Source of the DNA: Evansella clarkii
GTDB lineage: Bacteria > Bacillota > Bacilli > Bacillales > Salisediminibacteriaceae
NCBI RefSeq assembly: GCF_002019695.1
Contig: NZ_KV917376.1
Span: forward strand, 4,288,974-4,352,973
Direction: 5' to 3'
DNA length: 64,000 bases
The notes beneath the pieces are model-generated. The model was not told where the DNA came from. It did not search any database and saw nothing but the letters and a program-made list of their open reading frames with translations. A program made the position numbers and the translations under genes. Below, piece after piece: positions 26,135 to 34,615 of the stretch (its first letter is position 1; the number at the start of each line of letters is the position of its first letter).

Positions 26135-26161
26135 GAAACTCGCCAACTTGTGGCGAGTTTC
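26135..26161 (-). terminator. Hairpin, possible terminator of the polysaccharide deacetylase gene
   Basis: GAAACTCGCC pairs with GGCGAGTTTC around a 7-nt loop, followed on the minus strand by TTTATG. It is about 120 bp past the stop at 26281. Confidence 0.55.
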
Positions 26162-26280
26162 AATTTTCATTTGCGACTAATTATATAAATCCAGCTGCCC
26201 TTTCCGCAGGTTTTAGAAGAAGAACCTCAAACCCTACCCTTTAATTTCCAATATAAATAATTCATCCCTGTGCTGCTGCC

Positions 26281-27396
26281 TTACTGCTGATCCAGGAGTG
26301 TCTGAACCGTAACAAATTTATACCCCTGTGCCTGAAGTTCATCAATTATTCTCGGGAGGGCGTCGACTGTGCCCTGAAGAAGGTCTGGTGAAGTCTCAAT
26401 ATTATGCTGAAGGATAATCCCCCCGGGAGTAATGTCTCTTCGTACAATAGCCAGGATTTGTTCTCCGGTAAGTCCTGTCCAGTCAAGCGTATCTACAGAC
26501 CAGAAAATTTGGCGGAAACCAAGTTCATAGAGAAGCTGTTCGTCTGACCTTGTTATTGCACCATATGGAGGGCGGAATAAATCCGGCCTTCTGCCTGTCA
26601 CTCTTGCCAGTTCGTTTTGCGTATTCCTTACCTCTGCAACAACGTTGTTCGTCATACTATCCGGCAGTGAGGGGTGGCTCCACGTATGATTTCCTGCACC
26701 ATGTCCTTCATTTATAATGCGTCTCATCATTTCGGGGTGTCTCTGAATTTGCCTGCCTACTACGAAAAAGGTTGCGGGAACACCTTTTTCTTTTAATATA
26801 TCAAGGATTTGCGGTGTGTAATGACTTTCCGGTCCGTCGTCAAAAGTTAAAGCTACCAGCTTCTGCCTGCTGCTTCCAGCAGCTATTCTCCTGGAAACTG
26901 TATTCCTATGTGTATTTATAAAAGTCTGATGGCTGTCAAAATTATATGAGACGGTCATGCCCATTTTTCTGGCAACATCTGCAAGAGGTACGTAAGCAAT
27001 ACCGTTATGCATCACAGGGGCTGTCACAATTGTTCCCCTTTTCCAGGTACTGGTTCGCCTGTCAAAGTCATCTGTAAATTTTTTGTTTACCGGTGCCGCA
27101 AAATGCACATCACCAAGACGGAACACTACGGACTGATATTCCTCATTCCAGTCTACACGTGCACCGGCGTGCTTCATAAATAAGGCGGGTACCATTAAAT
27201 GACCTTCCTTCAGAAAATACTTTGTCGTAACAGGTTTCCCATCTACAAAAACCGGTGCTTCCGGAAAAGAGGACTCCTCTGCTGAAACTCCTGCTGTAAA
27301 AGCGGAAAAGGATATCAGTAAAATAACCAGTAATGTAACCGTCCGTTCAATCTGTTTCTTTTTGTTCCTTCCTTCAGATGGTGTAGTTTTCTCCAT
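26281..27396 (-). CDS. Secreted polysaccharide deacetylase with copper-amine-oxidase-like N-terminal domain
   Basis: 371 aa. A signal peptide (TLLVILLISFSAFTAGVSA, ending near residue 39) is followed by a domain at about 47-165 (VFVDGKPVTTKYFLKEGHLM and AYVPLADVARKMGMTV) that matches the copper amine oxidase N-terminal-like/stalk domain common in Bacillota exoproteins. The NodB domain (about 180-365) has TFDDGP (catalytic base and metal Asp), HTWSHP (metal His pair), RPPYG and the late LQHN. It probably deacetylates peptidoglycan or chitin-like GlcNAc polymers at the wall. RBS AAAGGAGCT. Monocistronic. Confidence 0.9.
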   Translation of the reverse strand: MEKTTPSEGRNKKKQIERTVTLLVILLISFSAFTAGVSAEESSFPEAPVFVDGKPVTTKYFLKEGHLMVPALFMKHAGARVDWNEEYQSVVFRLGDVHFAAPVNKKFTDDFDRRTSTWKRGTIVTAPVMHNGIAYVPLADVARKMGMTVSYNFDSHQTFINTHRNTVSRRIAAGSSRQKLVALTFDDGPESHYTPQILDILKEKGVPATFFVVGRQIQRHPEMMRRIINEGHGAGNHTWSHPSLPDSMTNNVVAEVRNTQNELARVTGRRPDLFRPPYGAITRSDEQLLYELGFRQIFWSVDTLDWTGLTGEQILAIVRRDITPGGIILQHNIETSPDLLQGTVDALPRIIDELQAQGYKFVTVQTLLDQQ

Positions 27397-27659
27397 ATGC
27401 TGAGCTCCTTTTTCCTTTTAAGCCTACTTTGCCCAGAAATAGTCCAATGTACAATATGTTATTGTTCCAGTTTTATCATATGGAGGATAAATAAAGCAGT
27501 TTCCGGCTATTCGTAAATTCTTTCTTTCACACTCCTCCCCCCTGTCCCCCATAAATCCGGAGATTTTTCCCATCAATTACCTAATGATACTAGTCTATAA
27601 AACTGTTAGCCTTGTAAACGAGAAAAAGGATAAGAAATTATTCAGGAGGTTATATTTTT

Positions 27660-28232
27660 ATGAAGAAATTCATCATTACTCTTATGCTTGTAACAGCGAT
27701 CTTATTTTCAGGAATGTCGGCTGTTTCTGCATCTTCCGTACACACAGTAAAAAACGGCGATACACTCTGGAAGATTGCTAACAATAACGGAGTTTCTGTG
27801 AACGAAATTAAACAGGCTAATAACAAAAGCGGCAATATGATTTATGCAGGTGAACGATTAACAATCCCGGCGTCAGTTTCTGCAGCTGACAGAAGGCTGC
27901 TGGCTCAGCTTGTAACTGCTGAAGCAAAAGGTGAACCTTATGCAGGACAAGTTGCAGTAGCTACAGTTATCTTAAACCGGGTGGATAGCAGCAAATTTCC
28001 TAACACAATTCGCGGAGTTATATATGAGCGGGGCCAGTTTACCCCAGTCAGCAATGGATCCATTAACCAGGCGCCAACTGCTTCAGCGGTACGGGCCGTT
28101 AATGAAGCAATTGCTTTCAGAGGACAGGGGAGCGGTTCCCTCTTCTTCTATAATCCTGCGATTGCTACAAATAACTGGAACGCTACAAGAACACACACGA
28201 TCACGATCGGAAACCATGTTTTTGCAAAATAA
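27660..28232 (+). CDS. LysM cell-wall hydrolase, SleB/CwlJ (Hydrolase_2) family
   Basis: 190 aa. Signal peptide 1-25; LysM at about 27-69 (HTVKNGDTLWKIANNNGVSV to GERLTIPA); catalytic domain from residue 77 to the end with LVTAEAKGEPYAGQVAVATV, the Hydrolase_2/SleB motif carrying the catalytic Glu, then RGVIYERGQFTPVSNGSI. Relatives are spore-cortex-lytic or vegetative wall hydrolases (SleB, YkvT). LysM binds peptidoglycan. RBS CAGGAGG; ends in a strong terminator. Whether it acts in germination is not shown. Confidence 0.9.
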   Translation: MKKFIITLMLVTAILFSGMSAVSASSVHTVKNGDTLWKIANNNGVSVNEIKQANNKSGNMIYAGERLTIPASVSAADRRLLAQLVTAEAKGEPYAGQVAVATVILNRVDSSKFPNTIRGVIYERGQFTPVSNGSINQAPTASAVRAVNEAIAFRGQGSGSLFFYNPAIATNNWNATRTHTITIGNHVFAK

Positions 28233-28260
28233 ATTATGTTATTCTATATGTATAAGAACA

Positions 28261-28292
28261 AACAGGTGCTGACATACAGCACCTGTTTTTTT
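28261..28292 (+). terminator. Terminator of the SleB-like gene
   Basis: AACAGGTGCTG pairs with CAGCACCTGTT around a 4-5-nt loop, then T-run. Confidence 0.92.
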
Positions 28293-28306
28293 GAGGGGCG
28301 GCTGTT

Positions 28307-28483
28307 ATGAAAGATTACCATTTCTGTGCAACTTGCATAAACTTTGAAACATATAAAGCTGACGGTAAAACCAGGTACCGCTGCAAAAGACTTGGCTATG
28401 AAACAAAACCTGATTATAAGTTTAACTGCTGGGAACCGAAAGAAAATGTACAAAAGCTTCTTGAAAAGGACCGGGAGAAATAA
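28307..28483 (+). CDS. Conserved-type small four-cysteine protein (58 aa)
   Basis: ATG 28307 with GAGGGGCGG upstream. The product begins MKDYHFCATCINFETYKADG, then has RYRCKRLGYETKP and FNCWEPKE. Four Cys (7, 10, 26, 41) are arranged CxxC...C...C, suggesting a small zinc-binding fold. I recall similar uncharacterised proteins with LGYETKP in Bacillus but cannot give a name. It lies between a terminator and the convergent amidase gene, four bases from its stop. Confidence 0.7.
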   Translation: MKDYHFCATCINFETYKADGKTRYRCKRLGYETKPDYKFNCWEPKENVQKLLEKDREK

Positions 28484-28487
28484 TGCT

Positions 28488-29996
28488 CTATCCCCTCCGG
28501 AAAAAATCGTTTTCCTTCACGTCAGTCCAGCTCTCTGTCTTTTCGAGTTCGGCCGCAATCTGAAGGAGGAGGTCTTCTCTTCCTCTTGCAGCGCTGAACT
28601 GTACACCTGCAGGCAGCCCTTCCGCTGTATTACCCAGCGGAACAGACATGGCAGGCTGCCCGGTCAGATTAGCAAGCTGAGTGAATGGCGTCCTCTTTAA
28701 GCTCTGTTCCGCAATTTGGTCTACGATTCCACTCTTCTTTAATAAACTTCCCATTCCAAAGCTGCCAACTGCCTTAATAAGCAGCTTTTCTAATGACTTT
28801 AACTCAAGTTCCCCAATTTTAGCTGGCGGATAGGCGGTTGCCGGGGTCATATACAAATCATATTCTTCTTGAAAACCCTCCATGGCAAACGCTGCCTGAT
28901 CCCACTCCCTCAGGCTTAAGACAAATTCTTCCGCCGAAGTGGCTCTTCCCAGCAGTCCGAGGAGCCAGGTAGATGGTTCTACATCGCTGCTTTTTGCTTT
29001 TCTTCCCAGCACTCCTTCCAGATTTGTGATACTTGCAGCAACTTCACCAAAATACATTGTCAAGTAAGCATTCGCAATGGCTTTCCCATCTGCCGGCGCA
29101 TTCTTTTCCTCAATATGGTGGCCCATCCCTTCTAATAAAACCGCAGTTTGTTTAACTGCTTCCGCACAGTCTGAATGGACTTCCGTACCTATTGGTGATT
29201 CTATGGAAAAAGCTATTTTCAGACGTCCATCCCGAGGCTTATTTAAGCAGTCAAGATAAGACCCATTAAACACTGGTGCCTGAAATGCCGCTTCCTTCTC
29301 ATGTATGTTTAACATATCAAGTATTGCCGCACTATCCCTTACAGTCCTTGTTATCACATGGTCGACGGAAGCTCCCTGCCAGTGCCTTCCTGCTTTAGGA
29401 CCAACTGGAGTCCGTCCCCGCGTTGGTTTCAGGCCAAAAAGGCCGCAATAAGCTGCCGGAATTCGAATTGATCCGCCACCATCATTCGCTCCTGCCACTG
29501 GAACCATACCTGAGGCCACAGCTGCGGCAGCTCCGCCACTGGATCCTCCCGGAGTGTATTCCGTATGCCATGGGTTTTTCGTAGCCCCGTGCAATTGGGG
29601 CTCTGTTATTCCCATCAGGGAAAATTCCGGGACATTCGTCTGCCCGAGAAATAACAATCCTGATTCTCTCAGTCGTTTCACAAAATTGGTGTCTCTTTCG
29701 GCCTTATAGCTTTTAAGTGCTTTCGAGCCGGAAGTAATCGGCTCTCCCTCTATCTCCTGAGTCATATTTTTTAACAGTACCGGAACACCGGCCAGGGGGC
29801 CATCCGTAATATGTGATTTTTTTGCTGCAGCTTCTGCTTTTTCGTACATTTTATAAATAACCGCGTTAAGTTCAGGGTTAAGGAGTTCGATCCTGTTTAT
29901 AGCTTCATTCACTACTTCAGAAGGTGTAATTTCTTTTGCTCTGATAAGTTCAGCAATACCAAAGGCATCGTAGTCTTTATAGGAAAAGCCCTTCAT
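28488..29996 (-). CDS. Amidase-signature family enzyme
   Basis: 502 aa. The amidase triad is visible: Lys76 ([10 protein letters not shown]), cis-Ser152 in [15 protein letters not shown], and Ser176 in [13 protein letters not shown]. The overall order ([11 protein letters not shown] at the N-terminus, [13 protein letters not shown] after the core) resembles 6-aminohexanoate-cyclic-dimer-hydrolase-type amidases rather than GatA. There is no gatB/gatC next to it. Substrate unknown. RBS GAGGTGG. It follows the P-loop kinase gene by 13 bp, suggesting an operon. Confidence 0.88.
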   Translation of the reverse strand: MKGFSYKDYDAFGIAELIRAKEITPSEVVNEAINRIELLNPELNAVIYKMYEKAEAAAKKSHITDGPLAGVPVLLKNMTQEIEGEPITSGSKALKSYKAERDTNFVKRLRESGLLFLGQTNVPEFSLMGITEPQLHGATKNPWHTEYTPGGSSGGAAAAVASGMVPVAGANDGGGSIRIPAAYCGLFGLKPTRGRTPVGPKAGRHWQGASVDHVITRTVRDSAAILDMLNIHEKEAAFQAPVFNGSYLDCLNKPRDGRLKIAFSIESPIGTEVHSDCAEAVKQTAVLLEGMGHHIEEKNAPADGKAIANAYLTMYFGEVAASITNLEGVLGRKAKSSDVEPSTWLLGLLGRATSAEEFVLSLREWDQAAFAMEGFQEEYDLYMTPATAYPPAKIGELELKSLEKLLIKAVGSFGMGSLLKKSGIVDQIAEQSLKRTPFTQLANLTGQPAMSVPLGNTAEGLPAGVQFSAARGREDLLLQIAAELEKTESWTDVKENDFFRRG

Positions 29997-30009
29997 TAAA
30001 CCACCTCTT

Positions 30010-30585
30010 TTATTTCTTTAATTTACTTTTTTGAGCTGAACCAGGAAGCGATTGGACTTTGCTGCCTCGTTTAAATTTCACGAGGAAAGATTCAATTTCT
30101 CTGTCGTTTTCAAAGATGTATACAGATTTATTCATATCTTTCATACTTATCGTCCGAAAATGTTCCGGCAGGCTTTCTTTTCTCCTCTTATACGTGCTCA
30201 TAATAAATCTAATAAATTTCCAATTGAGTTTTTCCGGGCAGCCGTTGGCTATATCCGGCCTTGATTTGTTATGGAACTTGATACGCCGTTTTATAACCCT
30301 GTATAAACACTTATAAAGAGGCTGGTTTATATAGATAATAGTATCCGCTGGTTCTGTCCTTACCGATAAAGTGCTGCTGTAGTTTCCCTCAATAATCCAT
30401 TTCTCTTTTGCGGTTAATTCATTTTGAGCTTTAATAAATTCTTCCTCCGGAGCTTCCATCCAGCCAGGCTTCCAGTAATAACTGTCAAGATGGTATACAG
30501 GTATATCAAGTGCTTCACCTAATTTTCTTGCAAAAGTAGATTTACCGGCACCTGCTGAAACACCTGTAACAATTATTTTCTCCAT
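30010..30585 (-). CDS. P-loop NTPase, adenylate-kinase-like (DNA topology modulation protein FlaR-like)
   Basis: 191 aa. Walker A GVSAGAGKSTFARKL (residues 8-22) is followed by YHLDSYYWKPGWMEAPEEEF, the signature of small P-loop kinases annotated as topology modulation/FlaR-like or AAA proteins. ADTIIYINQPLYKCLYRVIKRR supplies the lid arginines. The substrate is unknown. RBS CAGGAGGG. Upstream of the amidase in the same direction; 107 bp downstream of the BtuF-like gene. Confidence 0.8.
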   Translation of the reverse strand: MEKIIVTGVSAGAGKSTFARKLGEALDIPVYHLDSYYWKPGWMEAPEEEFIKAQNELTAKEKWIIEGNYSSTLSVRTEPADTIIYINQPLYKCLYRVIKRRIKFHNKSRPDIANGCPEKLNWKFIRFIMSTYKRRKESLPEHFRTISMKDMNKSVYIFENDREIESFLVKFKRGSKVQSLPGSAQKSKLKK

Positions 30586-30692
30586 TGATTCCCTCCTGAA
30601 CTTCCCCCCTGCACAGGGTCAATTGGTGCAGGCCAGTATCCCTTTAAATTTACCATGCATACTAATAAGATCTGCACAGACTACAAATACTG

Positions 30693-31529
30693 CTACTTGT
30701 CATAATCATTTTTATCACCAAGGAGCACGTCGCTGCCCTCTTTGTACATTGGGAATATATCCGGATGTGTCAGTGACGCTATTCTCTGAAGACCAGTTAA
30801 CAGTCTTGGAGATGGCCTGCAAAAAAGCGGCTCTTCCAGAATAAACAGATTTTGTTTTTTTACAGCGTCCATTTCTTTCCATAGCGGCCGTTTAAGAATG
30901 ATCTCGGGCTTTACCTTTTCTTTTCTGACCCCTACCCAGACTGCTGCGATGATATCCGGATCTCTCAGCCTCACATCCTCCCAGTCTGTTTGCACACTTG
31001 CTTCTTCCTTATCTTTAAACACATTATATCCTCCGGCAAGTTCACTGATTTCTGTCAGCCAGTTTCCTGCACCCGGAGTGAAAACAGGCTTGGCCCACCA
31101 CTCCCAGTAAATGCTTTTTTTCTTTGTTGCCCTGCCGCTCAGTTTCCGGTATTCATTTAAGACAGCAGTAAATTTATTATGCATCTTCTTTGCAGTACCC
31201 TGCTCATTCGTCAGCTCTCCCAGGAGAAGAAGCTGGTCGCCAACTTCAGTTAGTGTCTCAGGATTTGGAACAATATAATAAGGAATACGGCGTTTCTCCA
31301 GTTCCTCTATATTCTTTTCCATGCCGGGAACTGTCAGTGAGGCAAGAACGAGATCCGGCTTCAATTCCTCTACTTTATCCATATCAATATTTAAATCAGG
31401 TCCCACACGGGGGAGATCGTTTATCTCCGCCGGCCAGTCGGAATAGTCGTCCACTCCTGCCAGTGATGAAGTAAGCCCAAGATATGCAAGTAGCTCTGTA
31501 TTACTCGGACAAATTGAAATAAGTCTCAC
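30693..31529 (-). CDS. BtuF-like cobalamin-binding / helical backbone metal receptor protein
   Basis: 278 aa. RLISICPSNTELLAYLGLTS at residues 2-21, VDDYSDWP, LPRVGPDLNIDMDKVEELKPD, and DPDIIAAVWVG are hallmarks of the BtuF/periplasmic-binding-protein-like II family with a helical backbone. It has no signal peptide or lipobox, so unlike classical BtuF it appears cytoplasmic; such proteins are common in bacilli and are annotated as cobalamin-binding. No ABC permease or ATPase is adjacent. GTG 31529 with GGAGGG upstream. Confidence 0.8.
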   Translation of the reverse strand: MRLISICPSNTELLAYLGLTSSLAGVDDYSDWPAEINDLPRVGPDLNIDMDKVEELKPDLVLASLTVPGMEKNIEELEKRRIPYYIVPNPETLTEVGDQLLLLGELTNEQGTAKKMHNKFTAVLNEYRKLSGRATKKKSIYWEWWAKPVFTPGAGNWLTEISELAGGYNVFKDKEEASVQTDWEDVRLRDPDIIAAVWVGVRKEKVKPEIILKRPLWKEMDAVKKQNLFILEEPLFCRPSPRLLTGLQRIASLTHPDIFPMYKEGSDVLLGDKNDYDK

Positions 31530-31571
31530 AGTATCCCTCCGTTATTCCTTCCAAAATATATAGTGAACCTT

Positions 31572-31720
31572 CAATCAGTGGGGGTTTTGTTCATCCCCCA
31601 CTGATTGTTAGTTGAATCAATCGGGATGTTAGCGTCCGTTATCTCCCACCTAAACATCACCGGTTCAACTCATGTTTTGAGGGGGGAGTTTTACGGACGG
31701 TTTCATCGGGAAAAATTTAT
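31572..31720. other. Structured intergenic element upstream of the BtuF-like gene
   Basis: CAATCAGTGGGGG (31572-31584) and CCCCCACTGATTG (31595-31607) form a perfect 13-bp stem. Downstream, GTCCG-N4-CTCCC can pair with GGGAG-N4-CGGAC near 31684-31700, giving a second hairpin. No ORF. It directly abuts repeat copy B. It may be a structured RNA or a repeat-family member; no known riboswitch recognised. Confidence 0.5.
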
Positions 31721-31728
31721 AATCATTT

Positions 31729-32126
31729 GAATCAATTTCATAATTCAAGATTTTCATCTTTAATACGAACACTATCTTAAAATGTTACTTTGTTGTTCGA
31801 TTTACGCTACAGACGGACGCGTTCTGCGGGCACGGCTTCAACTAATTTTTGACGGATGAACGCCGTCAAAAATGGATTTTCAGCTTCTCATGCTTTTCCC
31901 GCAGGAACGAGCATCTTCTTCTCCGCAAATGCATCGAGTTGTCTCGACAGATATTCTGCGAAGCTAAGCTGACAAAACTCTTTTTGCGACGAGTAACCGC
32001 AGGAGCAGGTCTCTTTTGCGACGAGTAACCGCAGGAGCAGAGGAAGAGACAGTCGCCGTCTTACGCTGTAATCGAAAAGTAATGTTCGTCTTTTTATATT
32101 CAAAGTCCATATATGAAATTCATTCA
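31729..32126. repeat. Dispersed intergenic repeat, long copy (copy B)
   Basis: The left 117 bp and right 18 bp match copy A at 3040-3187. The middle (about 31846-32105) is unique to this copy. It begins with a perfect hairpin, TTTTTGACGG against CCGTCAAAAA (31846-31872), and contains two 27-bp direct repeats. An open frame on the minus strand here has no RBS and looks fortuitous. Confidence 0.75.
31982..32040. repeat. 27-bp direct repeat pair
   Basis: Identical 27-bp units at 31982-32008 and 32014-32040 share the core GCGACGAGTAACCGCAGG, period 32 bp. A 14-bp piece (CGAGTAACCGCAGG) recurs at 36115-36128 in the repeat-rich gap after gndA. Confidence 0.85.
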
Positions 32127-32208
32127 ATTTATTAATTAACTCATTCGACAGAAAAACTAAATAACCTTCTTTAACACCGGGTCAAACGTATCGGGATACA
32201 AACTGCAA

Positions 32209-32236
32209 AACCGGATCAGAATGTTCCAATCCGGTT
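32209..32236 (-). terminator. Terminator of the flavoprotein gene
   Basis: AACCGGAT (32209-32216) pairs with ATCCGGTT (32229-32236). On the minus strand TTTTG follows. Confidence 0.75.
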
Positions 32237-32254
32237 TAGTAATCATTTATAGAA

Positions 32255-33343
32255 TTATACGAAGGGCCTTAGTAATAAACTGATGAGCTTCAGAGGATTG
32301 CTGCCGTTCCTTTCGAAGAACTTTTGTCCTAATTGGCCGTTAAGCCTGCCAACAATAAAATCATATTTATCATTTGTTAAAGATTCAAATGCGTTTCTCA
32401 ATGTTAGAGAACGAGAATAACTCTTGCGAAGTGGTTCTGTCAATTTTTCGTAACTTCCTTTTCCGCATATATCAAGAGCGGCAAAAATCCCTGTAAGAAT
32501 CGCCTCAAACTGGCCAAAACCGAGAAAAGGCATAATCGATCCGAAATTATTACCTGTATAAAAGGTATTCCCTATCCTGGAATGTCTGCATATGCCTATT
32601 TGGTACCCGTTTATATGAAACTGGTCTGTCAGCTTTAAAGGCTGTTCGTAATAATGACAAACCCTGCTGTGGAACTCTTCCCACATCCTGTCAGTATTGA
32701 ACGTTACAGCCTCCTGTTCCGGCAGAGCGAAGGCTAAACCTGCTTCTTTTTCCGAGAAAGGAAGCAAATATGCATAGCCATTCGGAAGAAGATCGTTATC
32801 CAGCCATACAGGAACCGAATAGTTATCGAACCGGCCCTCCACTGTTGTCCCTTTTATCGTTACTGTCCGGTCCACCTTGTAATTATTTTGTTTGATTGCA
32901 TCCCTGGCGTCCCCTGTTGCCACGATTACATGCGTGTAAGAAGTGAGCAATTCCTCGTATGTAAAATTGGAATGGAAAAATATATCTGATGTTACCTGTT
33001 CCGCTAACTGGCTGTCAAAAGAATCATGGTGTCTTCCCCGCAGGTTTATAAAACCAATCTGTTCATTTATTTCAGCACTTTTGTTAGGTGCGTTGATTTC
33101 CAGACGGTTAATATGGCTGACTGGCTTAATATAAATCTGAAACTGTTCGGCAAGGTATCTGACTGGGTCGTAGACCGGTCTGCTTAAAATAGAAAACAGA
33201 GCTTCCCCATTTATAAATCGGTCGCCCACCCGGCTTCGTTTCTCAAAAATAACTGGTTTTATTCCATGTCTTTCAAGGATAATGGCTGAGGCCAGCCCTG
33301 AAAGCCCCGCTCCCATTATTGCTACTTTTATATTTCCAGCCAT
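32255..33343 (-). CDS. NAD(P)/FAD-dependent oxidoreductase
   Basis: 362 aa. The N-terminal dinucleotide-binding motif VAIMGAGLSGLASAIILERH has GxGxxG at residues 11-16, followed by an acidic end of beta-2 (VIFEKRSRVGDR). THVIVATGDARDAI near 139 is the second ATG motif, and a late FLGFGQFEAILTGIFAALDI resembles the FAD-contacting segment of geranylgeranyl-reductase-like flavoproteins. Its substrate is unknown. It starts 26 bp after uvsE in the same direction, so the two are probably co-transcribed. RBS GGTGGTGG. Confidence 0.78.
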   Translation of the reverse strand: MAGNIKVAIMGAGLSGLASAIILERHGIKPVIFEKRSRVGDRFINGEALFSILSRPVYDPVRYLAEQFQIYIKPVSHINRLEINAPNKSAEINEQIGFINLRGRHHDSFDSQLAEQVTSDIFFHSNFTYEELLTSYTHVIVATGDARDAIKQNNYKVDRTVTIKGTTVEGRFDNYSVPVWLDNDLLPNGYAYLLPFSEKEAGLAFALPEQEAVTFNTDRMWEEFHSRVCHYYEQPLKLTDQFHINGYQIGICRHSRIGNTFYTGNNFGSIMPFLGFGQFEAILTGIFAALDICGKGSYEKLTEPLRKSYSRSLTLRNAFESLTNDKYDFIVGRLNGQLGQKFFERNGSNPLKLISLLLRPFV

Positions 33344-33369
33344 CTGCCACCACCTGCCTTATTTTAATA

Positions 33370-34335
33370 TTAACTTATTTTAAAGCTTGCATTATCAACG
33401 AGAGTTACACCCTCCCGTTCGCCAATTTCTTTTACGAGCCGAAAAAGTGCCCTGTCCTTCTGTTTAGCTTCGATCATGCAGTCAATCTGGGGAACGGACC
33501 CATTTACTTCTTTTAAAAAACTCAGAAACATCTCAAGGTCTATAAAATCATTATGAGCTCTGAACTCCTCCTGACCCCTCGGGCTGGAAATATGCATTTT
33601 AACCGGAAGTGGAGAACCCTCCCAAGTCGATGTAATTCTTGGCCAGTAGTCCACCCAGTTTTCTTCCTCATGGTTAGCAAGATGGTGATGATAATCAAAA
33701 ACGCATGGTATATTCAGCTTCTCGCACAAATATAACGTATTTTGCAGATTAAATGTTTTATCATCATTTTCAAGAATAATCATTTCCTGTATATGCCGGG
33801 GGACAAAGGCCCAGTGTTCTACGAAACGTTCCAGTGCAATCTCTTTATTTTTATAACTTCCTCCAACATGAATAACACATTTATGTTTTGTTCCGTTTCC
33901 CATTTTCTTTAGCAAATCATAATGGAGCTGAAGATTCTGAAGAGAAGCTTTTAGTATTTCCTTTTTCGGAGAATTGAGTAAAACAAAATGATCAGGATGG
34001 AACCCTGTTCTCATATTATTCCGGCTGACAAATTCACCAATTTCATTTAACTGGCTTGTCAATGGAGCCATAAAATCCCATTCCTCAAGAGCTTCATGGT
34101 TAGCAAGAGGTATAATTCTTGAACTGAAACGAAAAAACCGGATATCATGTGCTGCATTATGTTTCAGCAGGCGAAGACAATTCTTCAGGTTTGCCTGTGC
34201 GATTCTTTCAAGTTTCCTTTTAGCACCTTCACGATTCGCTATTTTCTCAAACTGGGCATAAGTCATCGTCTGTGACGGAGAACTATTCTTCAGTTCCATA
34301 CTCATTGCTACGTAACCAAGCCGGAATAATGTCAT
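33370..34335 (-). CDS. uvsE: UV damage endonuclease UvsE
   Basis: 321 aa from ATG 34335 (RBS GGGGGGAG). FRLGYVAMSMELKNSSPSQT at the N-terminus, FFRFSSRIIPLANHEALEEW, RTGFHPDHFVLLNSP, HVGGSYKNKE, LENDDKTFN and CVFDYHHHLANHEE carry the His, Glu and Asp metal ligands of the TIM-barrel UVDE family. The enzyme nicks 5' to UV photoproducts, an alternative excision-repair entry found in many sporeformers. First gene of a likely two-gene unit with the flavoprotein. Confidence 0.92.
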   Translation of the reverse strand: MTLFRLGYVAMSMELKNSSPSQTMTYAQFEKIANREGAKRKLERIAQANLKNCLRLLKHNAAHDIRFFRFSSRIIPLANHEALEEWDFMAPLTSQLNEIGEFVSRNNMRTGFHPDHFVLLNSPKKEILKASLQNLQLHYDLLKKMGNGTKHKCVIHVGGSYKNKEIALERFVEHWAFVPRHIQEMIILENDDKTFNLQNTLYLCEKLNIPCVFDYHHHLANHEEENWVDYWPRITSTWEGSPLPVKMHISSPRGQEEFRAHNDFIDLEMFLSFLKEVNGSVPQIDCMIEAKQKDRALFRLVKEIGEREGVTLVDNASFKIS

Positions 34336-34615
34336 GTCTTCTCCCCCCATTGTTTCTCATTTGGTCTTGTTATTATTGTTTAATATTTCATTTGGATTAT
34401 GTATAAAGATTAGTGTGGTTTTATGCTTCCGGAAAATAACACCTCAGGGGGAGCACTGCCAGTTATTCGGAAAGTGGAATAAAACATAAAATTTTATATT
34501 CTATAACAAACTATGGATACAGCGGTATGCATTAAACTTGTGGTTACTGCATGTTATATGTTAAATCTAATGAGGAACAAAAAGATTCTCAACTCAGAAG
34601 GGAAGTTAAACAGCT

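Noticed and set aside
31888-32127. 79-codon minus-strand frame inside repeat copy B
   Set aside because: It reads through the direct repeats, lacks an RBS and is absent from copy A.
31530-32254. Possible cobalamin riboswitch for the BtuF-like gene
   Set aside because: No B12-box-like GCCACTG or the expected multi-stem order was seen; the region is explained by a double hairpin and a repeat copy.
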